From an uncultured Sphingomonadaceae bacterium (GTDB lineage Bacteria > Pseudomonadota > Alphaproteobacteria > Sphingomonadales > Sphingomonadaceae), in NCBI GenBank assembly GCA_938050045.1, contig CALLJS010000013.1, positions 143,820 through 207,819 of the forward strand: DNA of 64,000 nt. The letters are read 5' to 3'. Position 1 is the first letter of the stretch; every line of letters begins with the position of its first letter. Both the position numbers and the translations under genes were made by a program. This document shows positions 9,539-19,840 of this stretch, piece by piece. The notes beneath the pieces were generated by a model. The model worked only from the letters and a program-made list of their open reading frames with translations, did no database searches and was not told the origin of the DNA.

Positions 9539-11887
9539 TCAAAGAATTTCGATAAAACTATCCATCACATGTTTGAGACCAGCTTCTTCAAATTCAATTT
9601 CTAGCTTATTGCCATCAATAGCCATTATCAAACCATAGCCAAATTTTTTATGGTATATGCGCATGCCTGATTTCACATCATCGCGGCCTTTATCCGCCAG
9701 AGAAAAAGCACTCGCTGTGCGCGTTCGTGATGCAGGTCTTTGCGCCGATGATGAACCATAATCAGATGCAGCACTCCCCCAGCTTCTTGATTTAGCCGCG
9801 CGTTCCCAGCCAGGACCACGGCCTCTATTGTCTATATGCTCTTTGACACTGCTTACATTATGAGCAATTTGCGCAAAGGGTTCTTCGCGCGCGCTCCAAC
9901 TATTGCGCCACATCGATTGCCCGCCCGCCATGCTATTTTCCATTTCAATTGCATCTTCGGGTAATTCCTCGATAAAGCGCGATGGAATAGAGCTGGTCCA
10001 TTGTCCGTAAATTCGCCTATTGGCTGCGTGTAAAATTGTGCATTTTCGCCGCGCCCGCGTTATAGCGACATAGGCCAAGCGACGCTCTTCTTCTAGGCTC
10101 GCTAATCCGCCTTCATCGAGCGATCTTTGCGATGGGAAAACGCCCTCTTCCCATCCGACGCAAAATATATTGTCATATTCTAGGCCTTTGGCGCCATGCA
10201 TAGTCATGATGGTGATTTTAGAGCCGCTTTGATCGGCATCATTATCCATCACCAAACTAACATGCTCTAAAAATTCACCTAGCGTTTCATAATCTTCCAT
10301 TGCGCGCGATAATTCAGATAAATTTTCCAAACGTCCTGCCGCTTCGGGTGTGCGATCGGCTTGGAGCATATCGGTATAACCGCTTTCATCTAATACGATA
10401 CGCACCAATTCTGAGGGAGAAAGCTCGCTCGCCATATCACGCCAACGGGCTAAATCTTGACTGACTTTAGTAAGCGATATGCGCGCTTTTCCTGCCAGTT
10501 CATCGGTTGTCACCAGCAAAGCAGCAGCTTTAGCTAGTGGGTATTGATGCGCCCGGGCGAGGAGGTGGATTTTTTCGACTGCTTTATCGCCGATTCCGCG
10601 TTTGGGTGTGTTAACGATACGTTCAAACGCTAAATCATCGGCTATTTGGTTGATGATGCGCAAATAAGCAATTGCATCGCGTATCTCTGCGCGTTCATAA
10701 AAACGAAAGCCACCAATTATGCGGTAATTTAAGCCTATTTGAATGAAGCGATCTTCAAATTCGCGGGTTTGAAATTGCGCACGCACTAAAATTGCTATTT
10801 GTTCTAAACCGACGCCGCGCAATTGTAATGTCTCAATCTCTTCGCCGACGCGCCGCGCTTCTTCTGGGCCATCCCATACGCCCAAAACATGTACCTTGTC
10901 GCCATCATCCAATTCAGTCCATAAGGTCTTGCCCAAACGTTCGCTATTGGAATTAATCAACCGAGAAGCGGCCGCCAATATCTGTGGGGTAGAGCGATAA
11001 TTTTGCTCTAGCTTAACCGTTTTTGCACCTGGGAAATCTTTTTCAAAACGCAATATATTGGCAACTTCTGCGCCGCGCCAGCTATAAATGCTTTGATCAT
11101 CATCACCAACACAGACAATGTTTTTACGCTTTTGCGCCAGCAGCCTAAGCCATAAATATTGCACTGCATTGGTATCTTGATATTCATCGACCAATATATA
11201 TTTGAAACGCTCCTGATATTGCTCCAAAATATGGCTATGCTCGCGCAACAATCGCAGGCTGTGCAGTAATAAATCACCAAAATCGCAGGCGTTTAAGGTG
11301 AGCATACGTTCTTGATATTTGCGGTACATCTCTGCACCGCGTCCCTCGGCATAGGCTTCGCTTTCCCTTGCATCGACATCTTGTGGGGTGAAGCCTTTAT
11401 TTTTCCATCGATCAATCAAAGCTGCTAATTGTTTGGCGGGGTAGCGTTTTTCGTCCAAATCTTCGGCCTGAATAAGCTGTTTGAGCAGACGTAATTGATC
11501 GTCCGTATCTATGATTGTGAAATTGCTCTCAAGCCCGATGAGCTCGGCGTGACGCCGCAACATTTTTGCACCAATGCTATGGAATGTGCCAAGCCAAGGC
11601 ATCCCTTCTACTGCTTCACCCATCATCTTGCCGATGCGCTCTTTCATTTCTTTGGCTGCTTTGTTGGTAAAGGTTACGGCCAATATTTCGGATGGCCATG
11701 CTTTACGAGTGATAATTAAATGGGCAAGGCGGGTTGTAAGAGCCGCAGTTTTGCCCGTTCCAGCACCCGCTAATACCAAAACAGGGCCTTCTGTTGTCAA
11801 CACAGCATCGCGCTGTGGTGCATTTAACCCCCGAATATAGGGCGGTAATTCATTGCTATCGGCCAAGACTATATCATTTTCATCCAT
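9539..11887 (-). CDS. pcrA: UvrD/PcrA-type ATP-dependent DNA helicase
   Basis: This superfamily 1A 3'-5' helicase acts in nucleotide-excision and mismatch repair and in clearing recombination intermediates. Walker A is GAGTGKT (residues 41-47), Walker B is VDEYQDTN, then GDDDQSIYSWRGA, motif IV LEQNYRS, and late motifs TMHGAKGLEYDNIF and EEERRLAYVAITRAR. The 782-residue length is normal. The C-terminus (GMRIYHKKFGYG to the end) is the Tudor-like domain of UvrD/PcrA, preceded by a Ser/Arg-rich linker. I start at the ATG at 11887; the TTG at 11923 is an alternative. Confidence 0.94.
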   Translation of the reverse strand: MDENDIVLADSNELPPYIRGLNAPQRDAVLTTEGPVLVLAGAGTGKTAALTTRLAHLIITRKAWPSEILAVTFTNKAAKEMKERIGKMMGEAVEGMPWLGTFHSIGAKMLRRHAELIGLESNFTIIDTDDQLRLLKQLIQAEDLDEKRYPAKQLAALIDRWKNKGFTPQDVDARESEAYAEGRGAEMYRKYQERMLTLNACDFGDLLLHSLRLLREHSHILEQYQERFKYILVDEYQDTNAVQYLWLRLLAQKRKNIVCVGDDDQSIYSWRGAEVANILRFEKDFPGAKTVKLEQNYRSTPQILAAASRLINSNSERLGKTLWTELDDGDKVHVLGVWDGPEEARRVGEEIETLQLRGVGLEQIAILVRAQFQTREFEDRFIQIGLNYRIIGGFRFYERAEIRDAIAYLRIINQIADDLAFERIVNTPKRGIGDKAVEKIHLLARAHQYPLAKAAALLVTTDELAGKARISLTKVSQDLARWRDMASELSPSELVRIVLDESGYTDMLQADRTPEAAGRLENLSELSRAMEDYETLGEFLEHVSLVMDNDADQSGSKITIMTMHGAKGLEYDNIFCVGWEEGVFPSQRSLDEGGLASLEEERRLAYVAITRARRKCTILHAANRRIYGQWTSSIPSRFIEELPEDAIEMENSMAGGQSMWRNSWSAREEPFAQIAHNVSSVKEHIDNRGRGPGWERAAKSRSWGSAASDYGSSSAQRPASRTRTASAFSLADKGRDDVKSGMRIYHKKFGYGLIMAIDGNKLEIEFEEAGLKHVMDSFIEIL

Positions 11888-11951
11888 GTTAGAACGATTA
11901 GGGAACAACGAACCGCAGGGCAAGAGCGATATTGCTAAAAAATAATATTAT

Positions 11952-12503
11952 TTAATGCGCAATAATTGGGCGTAATAATGTAATCTTGGCTTTGCCGATA
12001 TTGCGCTCATTTTCAACAGTATAACCTTTAGGAGATATTTGTTCATTGCGCTCAGTTTCAACGCTTATCCATGCCGTTGGTGAAATCCAATTACACCGCT
12101 TTAATTTTTCCAGCGCTATTGTGGCCGCCCCCGTTTGATAAGGGGGATCCAAGAATATAATATCAAATGGGTGAGGTGCTTTGCCTAAAGTCAGCACAGA
12201 TGAAGGTTTGATGTGCGCTTTGTCTTTGGTATTTAATGTTTCAATATTATTCTCTAATGCTTTGAGGGCAGAAGGGTCTTGTTCTACAAAGCTGCAATGC
12301 GCGCCACCGCGCGAGAGAGCCTCTAAACCAAGCGCGCCTGATCCCGCGAATAAATCTAAAATACGCAAATCTTCAAAGCTTCCAATGCGGCTTATCAGCA
12401 TAGAGAATAATGCTTCGCGCGTGCGATCAGCAGTAGGACGCGTGGTGTCTCCTTTGGGCGTTTTAAGCGTGCGCGATCGCCAATGACCTGAAATAATTCG
12501 CAT
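11952..12503 (-). CDS. rsmD: 16S rRNA (guanine-966-N2)-methyltransferase
   Basis: RsmD methylates G966 of 16S rRNA using S-adenosylmethionine. The 183-residue protein has the N-terminal MRIISGHWRSRTL, the RPTADRTREALF segment, the SAM-binding loop DLFAGSGALGLEALSRG, and the catalytic motif DPPY. Length and order are typical. It starts 9 bp after the pseudouridine synthase gene stops, so the two rRNA-modification genes are probably cotranscribed. Confidence 0.94.
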   Translation of the reverse strand: MRIISGHWRSRTLKTPKGDTTRPTADRTREALFSMLISRIGSFEDLRILDLFAGSGALGLEALSRGGAHCSFVEQDPSALKALENNIETLNTKDKAHIKPSSVLTLGKAPHPFDIIFLDPPYQTGAATIALEKLKRCNWISPTAWISVETERNEQISPKGYTVENERNIGKAKITLLRPIIAH

Positions 12504-12512
12504 GGATTCTCT

Positions 12513-13610
12513 CTATGGTTTTAGGGTACGGCGATGTTTTATCACATCTGCGCGGCGCACTTCGACCACCTGACCAGCGGGCAATGCGCCCAATTCATAT
12601 GGGCCATAGCGCGTGCGGATAAGGCGCGATACTTGCAATTCAAAATGCTCTAACACCCGTCTTACTTCTCGGTTTTTTCCTTCGGTTAAGGTCATTTCTA
12701 TCCATTGGTTCGCGCCTGTGCGCCGTTCCAAATTAGCATCAATTTTACCATATTTAATGCCTTCTATTTCAATACCATCAACCAATGATTCAAGCTGCTC
12801 TTGCGATATGTCGCCAAAGCTGCGCGCCCGATAGGTGCGCTCAACGCCATATTGAGGCAGCTCCATTTCGCGCTTAAACTCGCCATCATTGGTCATGAGC
12901 AATAAGCCTTCGGTATTCAAATCCAGACGGCCAATCGGCATAAGGCGCGGTAAATCTTTTGGCAGATTATCATAGATGGTGCGCCGACCCGTAAAATCGC
13001 GCTCAGCCGTTAAGAGGCCTGCGGCTTTGTGATAGAGGAAAAGGCGCGTTGGATCGGTTTGGCCAACAGGCGTACCATCGACGGTAACACCTTGGAGGTT
13101 TTTGAGCAAAACTGCTGGCGTTTCTAATATTTTGCCATTGAGAGCAATGCGACCATCGGCAATCATACGTTCAATTTCACGGCGCGATGCTACGCCTGCA
13201 CGCGCCAATAATTTGGCAATACGTTGCTCGCCATTTTCGCGCTTTAATGCGCCGCTGCCTGTGGATTGAAAACGCGGCTTGACGGGCATTGTATCAAAAT
13301 TGGCAAAGCTCTCGCGGCGTGAGCGCGGCTTTGCAGAGGTTTTTTTGCGACTGGCAACGCCATGCTTATCATGGTTTGAGCTATTTTTATGTTCGACTTT
13401 ACCAAATTGACGTTGATCGGTTTCGCCAGCATTAATGTCTCGACTACCATAGCTTGACGATTTTTTACTTCTTGGTTTTGCGTCTCTCTCATCGCTTTTG
13501 CGTTCTGTACCATCTCTAAGCTGTGGGCGGCCTTTGGCGCGCGGTTTTGCCTTAAGCTCTGAACCTTTGGTACGATTTTTCTTTTGGTTTGGAGTGCGCT
13601 TATATGCCAT
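12513..13610 (-). CDS. rluB: RluB-family pseudouridine synthase with long basic N-terminus
   Basis: The enzyme isomerises uridine to pseudouridine in 23S rRNA. The S4 RNA-binding domain is at about residues 130-185 (RIAKLLARAGVASRREIERM), and the catalytic domain has GRLDLNTEGLLLM with the nucleophile D230, followed by GKNREVRRVLEHF. The first 115 residues are a low-complexity tail rich in Lys, Arg and Ser, seen in many RluB homologues and probably binding RNA. RsuA and RluF share the fold, so the target site is inferred. It is directly upstream of rsmD. Confidence 0.88.
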   Translation of the reverse strand: MAYKRTPNQKKNRTKGSELKAKPRAKGRPQLRDGTERKSDERDAKPRSKKSSSYGSRDINAGETDQRQFGKVEHKNSSNHDKHGVASRKKTSAKPRSRRESFANFDTMPVKPRFQSTGSGALKRENGEQRIAKLLARAGVASRREIERMIADGRIALNGKILETPAVLLKNLQGVTVDGTPVGQTDPTRLFLYHKAAGLLTAERDFTGRRTIYDNLPKDLPRLMPIGRLDLNTEGLLLMTNDGEFKREMELPQYGVERTYRARSFGDISQEQLESLVDGIEIEGIKYGKIDANLERRTGANQWIEMTLTEGKNREVRRVLEHFELQVSRLIRTRYGPYELGALPAGQVVEVRRADVIKHRRTLKP

Positions 13611-13705
13611 TTCGTCCCCATGGCGTAATTAGCGCAAAAAGTCACTAGCTATTCAGGAAAAGAACGCTAGATTCTGATTTCTATTTTCCAAAGGGGCCAA
13701 ATTTT

Positions 13706-15073
13706 ATGAATCAATCTTATATCTGGATTGCTGCAGGCATAATTTTTGCTTTAATGGTCAAGTTTTTTCCCAAGGATAAGTTACCAAAATCAGTTCGCCC
13801 TTATATGGAAACTGGGCCGTTGGCTGCTTTGTTCGTTGGCATGTCCTCTGGTTTTCCATATGCGATGATAGGTGCAACTCTCACCACCCGCCTTGCTCAA
13901 GATGGTATCGATAAAAAAACTGTCACTGCATTTTCATTGATTTTTCTAGCGTATAATATCAAATTTTTATGGGCATGGGTTGTCGATGGCGTGCAGATCC
14001 CAATATTAGGGCGTTTGGGCCAGCGTGTATCTTGGATGTTATTGAGCGGGACGATGGTAATATTAGCCGTTGCCAATTTGGCTTTTGCTGACCCTAGCAC
14101 CGATATAGCTTATGTCGCATTGTCGGCTATGTTCGTTGGCATCGCGGGTGCGACTTTTGACATTGTTATCGATGGGTATAGAATTGAATTGTTAAAGCCT
14201 CATGAGCTGGGCGTGGGCTCGGGCATGAGCCAATATGGCTGGCGCATTGGCTCTGCTGGGGCGGGTGCTTTAGCATTGGTGGTTGCAGCGCGTTATGGAT
14301 GGAATATTGCTTATTTGGCCTGCGCATCTTTTGCAATTCCAGCGATGTTCACAGCTATAATTATGGGTGAGCCTGAAAGACGACGCGAGGCAGCTAAGAA
14401 GCGCGGTATTTCAGAATTAGTGATGGCAGCCGTTAATCCATTCACTGAATTTTTCCAACGCAATGGAGCATGGTTAGTGCTGCTATTTATATTGTTGCAC
14501 AAAATTGGTGATACATTGGCCAATTTAACCTTCAGACTATTGTTCGAGGATTTGCAATTCACCAATGATGAAGTGGCATTTTATGATGTAGGGATTGGCT
14601 TTTGGGCTTATTTAATCGGCATTTTTATTGGAGGGATATTATATACGCGACTAGGTATGAAAAAAGCGGTTATGCTGAGTTTAATCTTAATGGCGATTAG
14701 TAATTTGTCATTCGCTGGGCTTGCTTTCATTGGCCATAATAATTGGGCGATGGCGGCGGCGATTGGATTTGAAAATATTGCAAGCGGTTTTGGTGGAGTG
14801 GCGGTAGTAGCCTATTTTTCTGCTTTATGCGATTTACGTTTTACAGCATCGCAATATGCATTAATTTCGGCATCGGCAAGCGTTGTAGGGCGTTTCTTGA
14901 CAGGAACGACGGCAGGAGGGCTTATCGAATCATTCGGATATGTGAATTTTTATGTTTTAACCACCTTCGCGGCAGTACCAGGGGTTATTTTATTTTGGTT
15001 CTTAGTCAAAAGTGGGTTGGTTGACGAAGCTGCGGGGACTGCTGGTAAAACTGAAAGCGGTGAAACCACCTAA
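13706..15073 (+). CDS. ampG: AmpG-like MFS permease
   Basis: This 455-residue membrane protein has about twelve hydrophobic segments. Near the N-terminus, GMSSGFPYAMIGATLTTRL followed by FSLIFLAYNIKFLWA resembles AmpG, the inner-membrane importer of anhydro-muropeptides in peptidoglycan recycling. DIVIDGYRIELL corresponds to the conserved Asp-rich segment of AmpG, usually DIAxDAYRxE. No recycling genes are nearby, so the substrate is an inference. An AAGGGG site precedes the ATG. Its stop codon overlaps that of the convergent folC. Confidence 0.8.
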   Translation: MNQSYIWIAAGIIFALMVKFFPKDKLPKSVRPYMETGPLAALFVGMSSGFPYAMIGATLTTRLAQDGIDKKTVTAFSLIFLAYNIKFLWAWVVDGVQIPILGRLGQRVSWMLLSGTMVILAVANLAFADPSTDIAYVALSAMFVGIAGATFDIVIDGYRIELLKPHELGVGSGMSQYGWRIGSAGAGALALVVAARYGWNIAYLACASFAIPAMFTAIIMGEPERRREAAKKRGISELVMAAVNPFTEFFQRNGAWLVLLFILLHKIGDTLANLTFRLLFEDLQFTNDEVAFYDVGIGFWAYLIGIFIGGILYTRLGMKKAVMLSLILMAISNLSFAGLAFIGHNNWAMAAAIGFENIASGFGGVAVVAYFSALCDLRFTASQYALISASASVVGRFLTGTTAGGLIESFGYVNFYVLTTFAAVPGVILFWFLVKSGLVDEAAGTAGKTESGETT

Positions 15074-16407
15074 TCGGGTAATTGCTCATTTGCTGTTAAT
15101 ATTTCGCCCGCAAGATAGAGCGATCCTGCGATTAATATTGGACTTTCATTATCATCACCGAGTGATTTGAGGGCATTTTTCATACTATCCTGCGCATAGA
15201 TTGGGATAGAGGCTGATGCAATGGCTAGAGCGCGCTTGAAAGCCTCTATACCATGGCAATAATGCCCTGCTATGGGAACGATAGTGATAGATTTAATCTT
15301 ATCTATAAGATGCTGGGTAATTGCCATTGGGTCTTTATTAGAGAGCATCCCGATAATCAGGTGCATATGGCCTATATCGCTAAAATGCTGGGCAATGGCC
15401 TCGCCCGCATTTACATTATGCCCGCCGTCCAACCAAATATCTACAGTGGGCTGAAGGGCTTGTAATGGCCCTGCGCTAAGCCGTTGCAATCGCGCTGGCC
15501 AATGCGTCCGCTCCATCGCAGCCGCCATAGCAGATGGTGGAATGATAATCTCATCTTGGTGGCGCAGCATAGCGATCGCAAGAGCGGCATTATCAATTTG
15601 ATGCGCCCCATTCATGCGCGGCAGGGGCAGAGTGATTTCACCCTTTTTATCTCTATAAAATATCTGCTCTTTAGTGTGGGCAGCATCCCAATCGCTTTGT
15701 TTGGCACGCAGGGGTGCTCCGATTTTTTTTGCATGATCGGCAATAATATCATTCATGGAATCATTATAATACCCTGCAATTAATGGAGTATCAGCTTTAG
15801 CAATCCCTGCTTTTTCCCAAGCGATGCGGGTCAGAGGATCATCGGGCGCGCCCTCTTCGGGAACGAGCAAAAACCCTACATGATCGACACCCAAATTTGC
15901 AATCCCGCAAGCTGTTGGTTTTTGGATGATATTGGTCGCATCAAGCCTTCCGCCAAGACCGACTTCGATCAGGCAAGCATCAGCGGGATTATGCGAAAAA
16001 GCTAAGAATGCAGCCGCCGTAGTTACTTCAAAAAAACTAGGGCTTAGATTATTTTCTTCGGCCGCATCTAATGTTTCAGCTAATATTTGCGCTAAATAAT
16101 CGTCTGATATTAATGAACCAGCTATGCGTATGCGTTCATTGAAACGCACCAGATGCGGGCTGGTATAAACATGCGCGCTCTTGCCCGCAGCTTCAATGGC
16201 ACCGCGCAAGAAAGCGCAGGTTGAGCCTTTGCCATTGGTCCCAGCAACATGAAAGATAGGCGGTAGATTTTGGTGCGGGCTATCTAAAGCGTTCATAAGC
16301 GCAGCTATGCGCTCTAATCCTAATATATCGCGTCCAGGCGATAGGGCCGCGATACGATCTAATTGCTTTTGAACAGCAGCATGGTTGGAAATCGCAAAGT
16401 CTGCCAT
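15070..16407 (-). CDS. folC: Bifunctional folylpolyglutamate synthase / dihydrofolate synthase
   Basis: FolC adds glutamate to dihydropteroate and then to folates. The Mur-ligase-type P-loop is HVAGTNGKGSTCAFLRG, with YTSPHLVRFNERI after it. The Mg-binding region includes FEVTTAAAFLAF and LIEVGLGGRLDATN. The C-terminal domain has WLDGGHNVNAGE. The 445-residue length is typical. It ends the lapA-pyrF-trp-accD-folC run, 32 bp after accD, a gene order common in sphingomonads. Confidence 0.95.
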   Translation of the reverse strand: MADFAISNHAAVQKQLDRIAALSPGRDILGLERIAALMNALDSPHQNLPPIFHVAGTNGKGSTCAFLRGAIEAAGKSAHVYTSPHLVRFNERIRIAGSLISDDYLAQILAETLDAAEENNLSPSFFEVTTAAAFLAFSHNPADACLIEVGLGGRLDATNIIQKPTACGIANLGVDHVGFLLVPEEGAPDDPLTRIAWEKAGIAKADTPLIAGYYNDSMNDIIADHAKKIGAPLRAKQSDWDAAHTKEQIFYRDKKGEITLPLPRMNGAHQIDNAALAIAMLRHQDEIIIPPSAMAAAMERTHWPARLQRLSAGPLQALQPTVDIWLDGGHNVNAGEAIAQHFSDIGHMHLIIGMLSNKDPMAITQHLIDKIKSITIVPIAGHYCHGIEAFKRALAIASASIPIYAQDSMKNALKSLGDDNESPILIAGSLYLAGEILTANEQLPD

Positions 16408-16439
16408 AAATCGCCTCAGAAATTTGCGTTATTATTGGG

Positions 16440-17294
16440 TCATGCCGCTTTTTTACCAGTCATTGTAAAATCGATCATTTTCACCAAAGTATCGCGCATA
16501 TCATTGCGATGCACCACCATATCAATCATACCATGATCGAGCAAATATTCAGCGCGTTGGAAGCCTTCGGGTAATTTCTCACGGATGGTTTGTTCAATCA
16601 CGCGCTGGCCAGCGAAACCAATCAAAGCTCCAGGTTCGGCAATTTGTATATCACCAAGCATCGCATAGCTCGCCGTCACGCCGCCTGTAGTGGGATCGGT
16701 CAATACCACAATATAGGGCAGCCCTGCTTCTCGTAACATTGAAATAGCAGCGGTAGAACGCGGCATCTGCATCAAGGATAAAATGCCTTCCTGCATCCGT
16801 GCACCACCCGCTGCCGTGAAAATGATATAAGGCGAGTTGAGTTTTATCGCTTGGCGCACAGCGGCTACAAAAGCCTCTCCAACGGCCATACCCATAGACC
16901 CGCCCATGAACGCAAAGTCTTGCACACTGATGACGGCCTTATGCCGACCCATTTTGCCATGCGCTGTTATAAGAGCATCTTGGCGTCTATTAGCTGCTCT
17001 TGCGGCTTTAATGCGATCGCTATATTTTTTCTGATCTTTGAATTTTAGAGGGTCTTCGTTGACAGCAGGCACACCCAGTTCGCTATATTTCCCATCATTG
17101 AACAGATTATCAAAACGGGCTTTTGGCCCTATGCGGCCATGATGATCGCATTTCGGGCAGACAGATTGATTTTCCTCATATTCTTTTAGGAAGATCATCG
17201 TATGACAACCTTTGCATTTATGCCACAAAGTTTCTGACGTTTCGCGCTTAGCGATAAATGGAAGTGCGTTGCGAACGCGCGTTACCCAACTCAT
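16440..17294 (-). CDS. accD: Acetyl-CoA carboxylase carboxyltransferase subunit beta
   Basis: With AccA this forms the carboxyltransferase that makes malonyl-CoA for fatty-acid synthesis. The N-terminal zinc ribbon has C27, C30, C46 and C49 ([16 protein letters not shown]). The crotonase-type core includes [27 protein letters not shown] and [16 protein letters not shown]. The 284 residues match the family. The 20-bp gap after trpA implies cotranscription with the trp genes. Confidence 0.96.
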   Translation of the reverse strand: MSWVTRVRNALPFIAKRETSETLWHKCKGCHTMIFLKEYEENQSVCPKCDHHGRIGPKARFDNLFNDGKYSELGVPAVNEDPLKFKDQKKYSDRIKAARAANRRQDALITAHGKMGRHKAVISVQDFAFMGGSMGMAVGEAFVAAVRQAIKLNSPYIIFTAAGGARMQEGILSLMQMPRSTAAISMLREAGLPYIVVLTDPTTGGVTASYAMLGDIQIAEPGALIGFAGQRVIEQTIREKLPEGFQRAEYLLDHGMIDMVVHRNDMRDTLVKMIDFTMTGKKAA

Positions 17295-17314
17295 GAAAAT
17301 TTCTCCAAAACTGC

Positions 17315-18103
17315 TTATCTTGCGCTGGCAATAGCAGATGCTAAGCTAGCGACATAGTCCTTTACGGCAGCGGGCGCATCTTTGCCATATTTTTCGATCA
17401 ATTCTACTATCGCGCTGCCAACTACCACGCCATCAGCAACATTGGCAATGGCGGCTACTTGATCGGGAGTGCGCACCCCAAAACCAACCACTATGGGCAA
17501 GTCTGTAGCCGATTTCAATCGCTTAACTGCTTCCTCTACACTGGCTTGTGCCGCTTGTTGAAGCCCCGTTATTCCTGCAACGCTGACATAATAGAGAAAA
17601 CCGCTGGCATTATTTAATATGGTCGGCAACCGTGCTGCATCGGTGGTCGGTGTTGCCAGACGAACCAGCGCAATTTGCTCATTGCGAAGCGCATCGCCTA
17701 GACTATCATCTTCTTCAACGGGAATATCAACACAGATTACGCCATCGATGCCATTGGACACGCATGCATTTGCAAACCATTCAGGGCCGCGTATCGTCAT
17801 AGGGTTGGCATAGCCCATCAATATAAGCGGCACATCGGGGTGTCTTGTGCGAAATTCCTTAGCAATATTAAATATATCGGCGGTTTTTGTGCCGCCTGAT
17901 AGGCTGCGGATATTTGCCGCTTGGATGGCTGGCCCATCGGCCATCGGATCGGTAAAGGGCATACCCAGTTCGATAATATCGGCACCGCCTTCTACAAGCG
18001 CGTCCAATATTACAAGCGTATCGGCAACCGATGGATCACCAGCGGTAATAAAGGCAATGAGCGCTGCGCGATCTGCGGGAAAAGCTTTTGAGAGGCGGGT
18101 CAC
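17315..18103 (-). CDS. trpA: Tryptophan synthase alpha chain
   Basis: TrpA cleaves indole-3-glycerol phosphate and passes indole to TrpB. The TIM-barrel sequence shows [18 protein letters not shown] with the catalytic Glu and Asp, ILMGYANPM, and the phosphate-binding [11 protein letters not shown] and VVGSAIVE. It has 262 residues, as expected. In this cluster it is separated from trpB by about 450 bp carrying a small membrane ORF and a repeat, where most bacteria have trpB and trpA adjoining. Confidence 0.95.
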   Translation of the reverse strand: MTRLSKAFPADRAALIAFITAGDPSVADTLVILDALVEGGADIIELGMPFTDPMADGPAIQAANIRSLSGGTKTADIFNIAKEFRTRHPDVPLILMGYANPMTIRGPEWFANACVSNGIDGVICVDIPVEEDDSLGDALRNEQIALVRLATPTTDAARLPTILNNASGFLYYVSVAGITGLQQAAQASVEEAVKRLKSATDLPIVVGFGVRTPDQVAAIANVADGVVVGSAIVELIEKYGKDAPAAVKDYVASLASAIASAR

Positions 18104-18204
18104 TTTAAATATGTTATATCCTTAAAACAAAATAATGAGTGGTAAATATTGCCATGATGAAAGGCCAAAATATATTCTTTGAACTTTGCGGCAATCCTCT
18201 GTGT

Positions 18205-18241
18205 AAAATCTTAGCGTAGAAGTAAAAATCTTAGCGTAGAA
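18205..18241. repeat. Direct repeat of 17 bp in the trpB-trpA interval
   Basis: AAAATCTTAGCGTAGAA occurs twice, at 18205-18221 and 18225-18241, separated by 3 bp. It is about 100 bp upstream of trpA on that gene's strand. The role is unknown; a binding site for a regulator of trpA-accD-folC or simple slippage are both possible. Confidence 0.75.
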
Positions 18242-18340
18242 AAATGATTATGAAAAACCAGTAACGGTTTCATTTTTTTGATTGTTTGAAATGGCCGGTT
18301 ATATATATTTTTCTTTTGGCATAAGAGGGTAATCAGTTCA

Positions 18341-18535
18341 TCATCGACTATTCTTCATGCTTATCAATCCAGATAATATGACGCCTATGAAGAATATAAT
18401 AGTGAGAGTTTGGGTCTTATCATCGATAAGATGCTGCGCCAGCCATGGCCAATAGAGAAGTTTATCGAGGAATATGCTGATAATGACCAGTAAGATACCG
18501 CCTGCTAGCATAGCTATAAAATTGTTAATGTTCAT
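18341..18535 (-). CDS. Small hypothetical two-helix membrane protein
   Basis: A 64-codon frame encodes two hydrophobic segments (about residues 5-24 and 43-59) joined by a polar loop, ending in Lys-Asn-Ser-Arg. A GAAGAAG purine run sits just before its ATG. It lies 23 bp downstream of trpB on the same strand and would be cotranscribed with it. I recognise no family. The ribosome-binding site, position and membrane pattern support a real gene, but short AT-rich frames of this kind also arise by chance. Confidence 0.5.
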   Translation of the reverse strand: MNINNFIAMLAGGILLVIISIFLDKLLYWPWLAQHLIDDKTQTLTIIFFIGVILSGLISMKNSR

Positions 18536-18558
18536 ATTCTTCTTCTTTCAGTATATTC

Positions 18559-19806
18559 TTATATATCGGTTCCTAAAGCCTCTGCGCCTAGTGCCTCTGC
18601 GACTGTGAATATATCTTTATCGCCTCTACCGCAAAGGTTGGCAAGAATGATCTGGTCTTGATCCATTTTAATCGCCTCGCGCGCTACGGCTGCAATAGCA
18701 TGAGAGGGTTCTAATGCAGGGATAATGCCTTCGGTGCGGCATAATAGTTGAAACGCATCTAGAGCCTGAGCATCGGTAACGCTATCATAGTGCACGCGCC
18801 CGCTTTCCTTTAGCCAACTATGCTCTGGGCCAATGCCTGGATAATCAAGTCCTGCTGATATGCTATGTGCTTCATCTATTTGGCCGTCTTCATCTTGGAG
18901 CAAATAGGTTTTATTTCCATGCAATATACCTGGTTTCCCGCCCGATAAAGATGCCGCATGTTCTTTGTCTAACCCATGACCGGCGGCTTCTACGCCGAGC
19001 ATTTTCACACTCTTATCATCCAAAAACGGATGGAATAATCCAATGGCATTGCTACCCCCGCCAATCGCTGCGACCAGCATATCGGGCAGGCGATTGATAC
19101 GCTCTAACATTTGCGAACGGGCTTCTTTGCCGATAACGCTCTGAAAATCACGTACAATTTCGGGGTAAGGGTGCGGCCCAGCGGCTGTTCCTATGATATA
19201 GAATGTGTCATCCACATTGGCGACCCAATCTCTAAGTGCCTCATTCATAGCATCTTTTAGCGTCGCAGTGCCGCTCTCAACGGGGATAACCGTCGCCCCT
19301 AATAATTTCATGCGAAACATATTGGGTGCTTGGCGTTCTATATCTTTGCTGCCCATATAAATATAGCAAGGTAATCCAAAACGCGCGCAAACAGTAGCCG
19401 TGGCAACGCCATGCTGACCCGCGCCCGTCTCGGCAATAATGCGGGTTTTACCCATGCGCATAGCGAGCAATATTTGGCCAATGCAATTGTTGATTTTGTG
19501 TGCACCCGTATGGTTTAATTCATCGCGCTTAAACCAAATTTGCGCGCCTTTACCCTCGGGGGCTGCTTTACGCAGTTCCTCAGTCAAGCCTTGCGCATAA
19601 TAAAGCGGGGAAGGGCGACCCACATAATGGGTCAATAGATCATCAAATTGAGTAGAAAATTCTGGGTCATTTTGAGCCGCACGATATTCTTTTTCCAAAT
19701 CGAGAATAAGCGGCATCAAAGTTTCGGCTACATAACGCCCACCAAATTGACCAAAATGCCCGCGCTCATCGGGTTGGTTCTTAAAACTATTGGCTTGCTC
19801 GTTCAT
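18559..19806 (-). CDS. trpB: Tryptophan synthase beta chain
   Basis: TrpB joins indole and serine using PLP. K104 in [12 protein letters not shown] is the PLP lysine. [13 protein letters not shown] follows, and [13 protein letters not shown] is the phosphate-binding loop. The N-terminal [17 protein letters not shown] and the 415-residue length fit the TrpB1 group that pairs with TrpA. It lies between trpF and the small membrane ORF on the minus strand. Confidence 0.96.
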   Translation of the reverse strand: MNEQANSFKNQPDERGHFGQFGGRYVAETLMPLILDLEKEYRAAQNDPEFSTQFDDLLTHYVGRPSPLYYAQGLTEELRKAAPEGKGAQIWFKRDELNHTGAHKINNCIGQILLAMRMGKTRIIAETGAGQHGVATATVCARFGLPCYIYMGSKDIERQAPNMFRMKLLGATVIPVESGTATLKDAMNEALRDWVANVDDTFYIIGTAAGPHPYPEIVRDFQSVIGKEARSQMLERINRLPDMLVAAIGGGSNAIGLFHPFLDDKSVKMLGVEAAGHGLDKEHAASLSGGKPGILHGNKTYLLQDEDGQIDEAHSISAGLDYPGIGPEHSWLKESGRVHYDSVTDAQALDAFQLLCRTEGIIPALEPSHAIAAVAREAIKMDQDQIILANLCGRGDKDIFTVAEALGAEALGTDI

Positions 19807-19840
19807 AATTTTAGGGCCTAAAGAAGGGGCTAAGAAGCGT

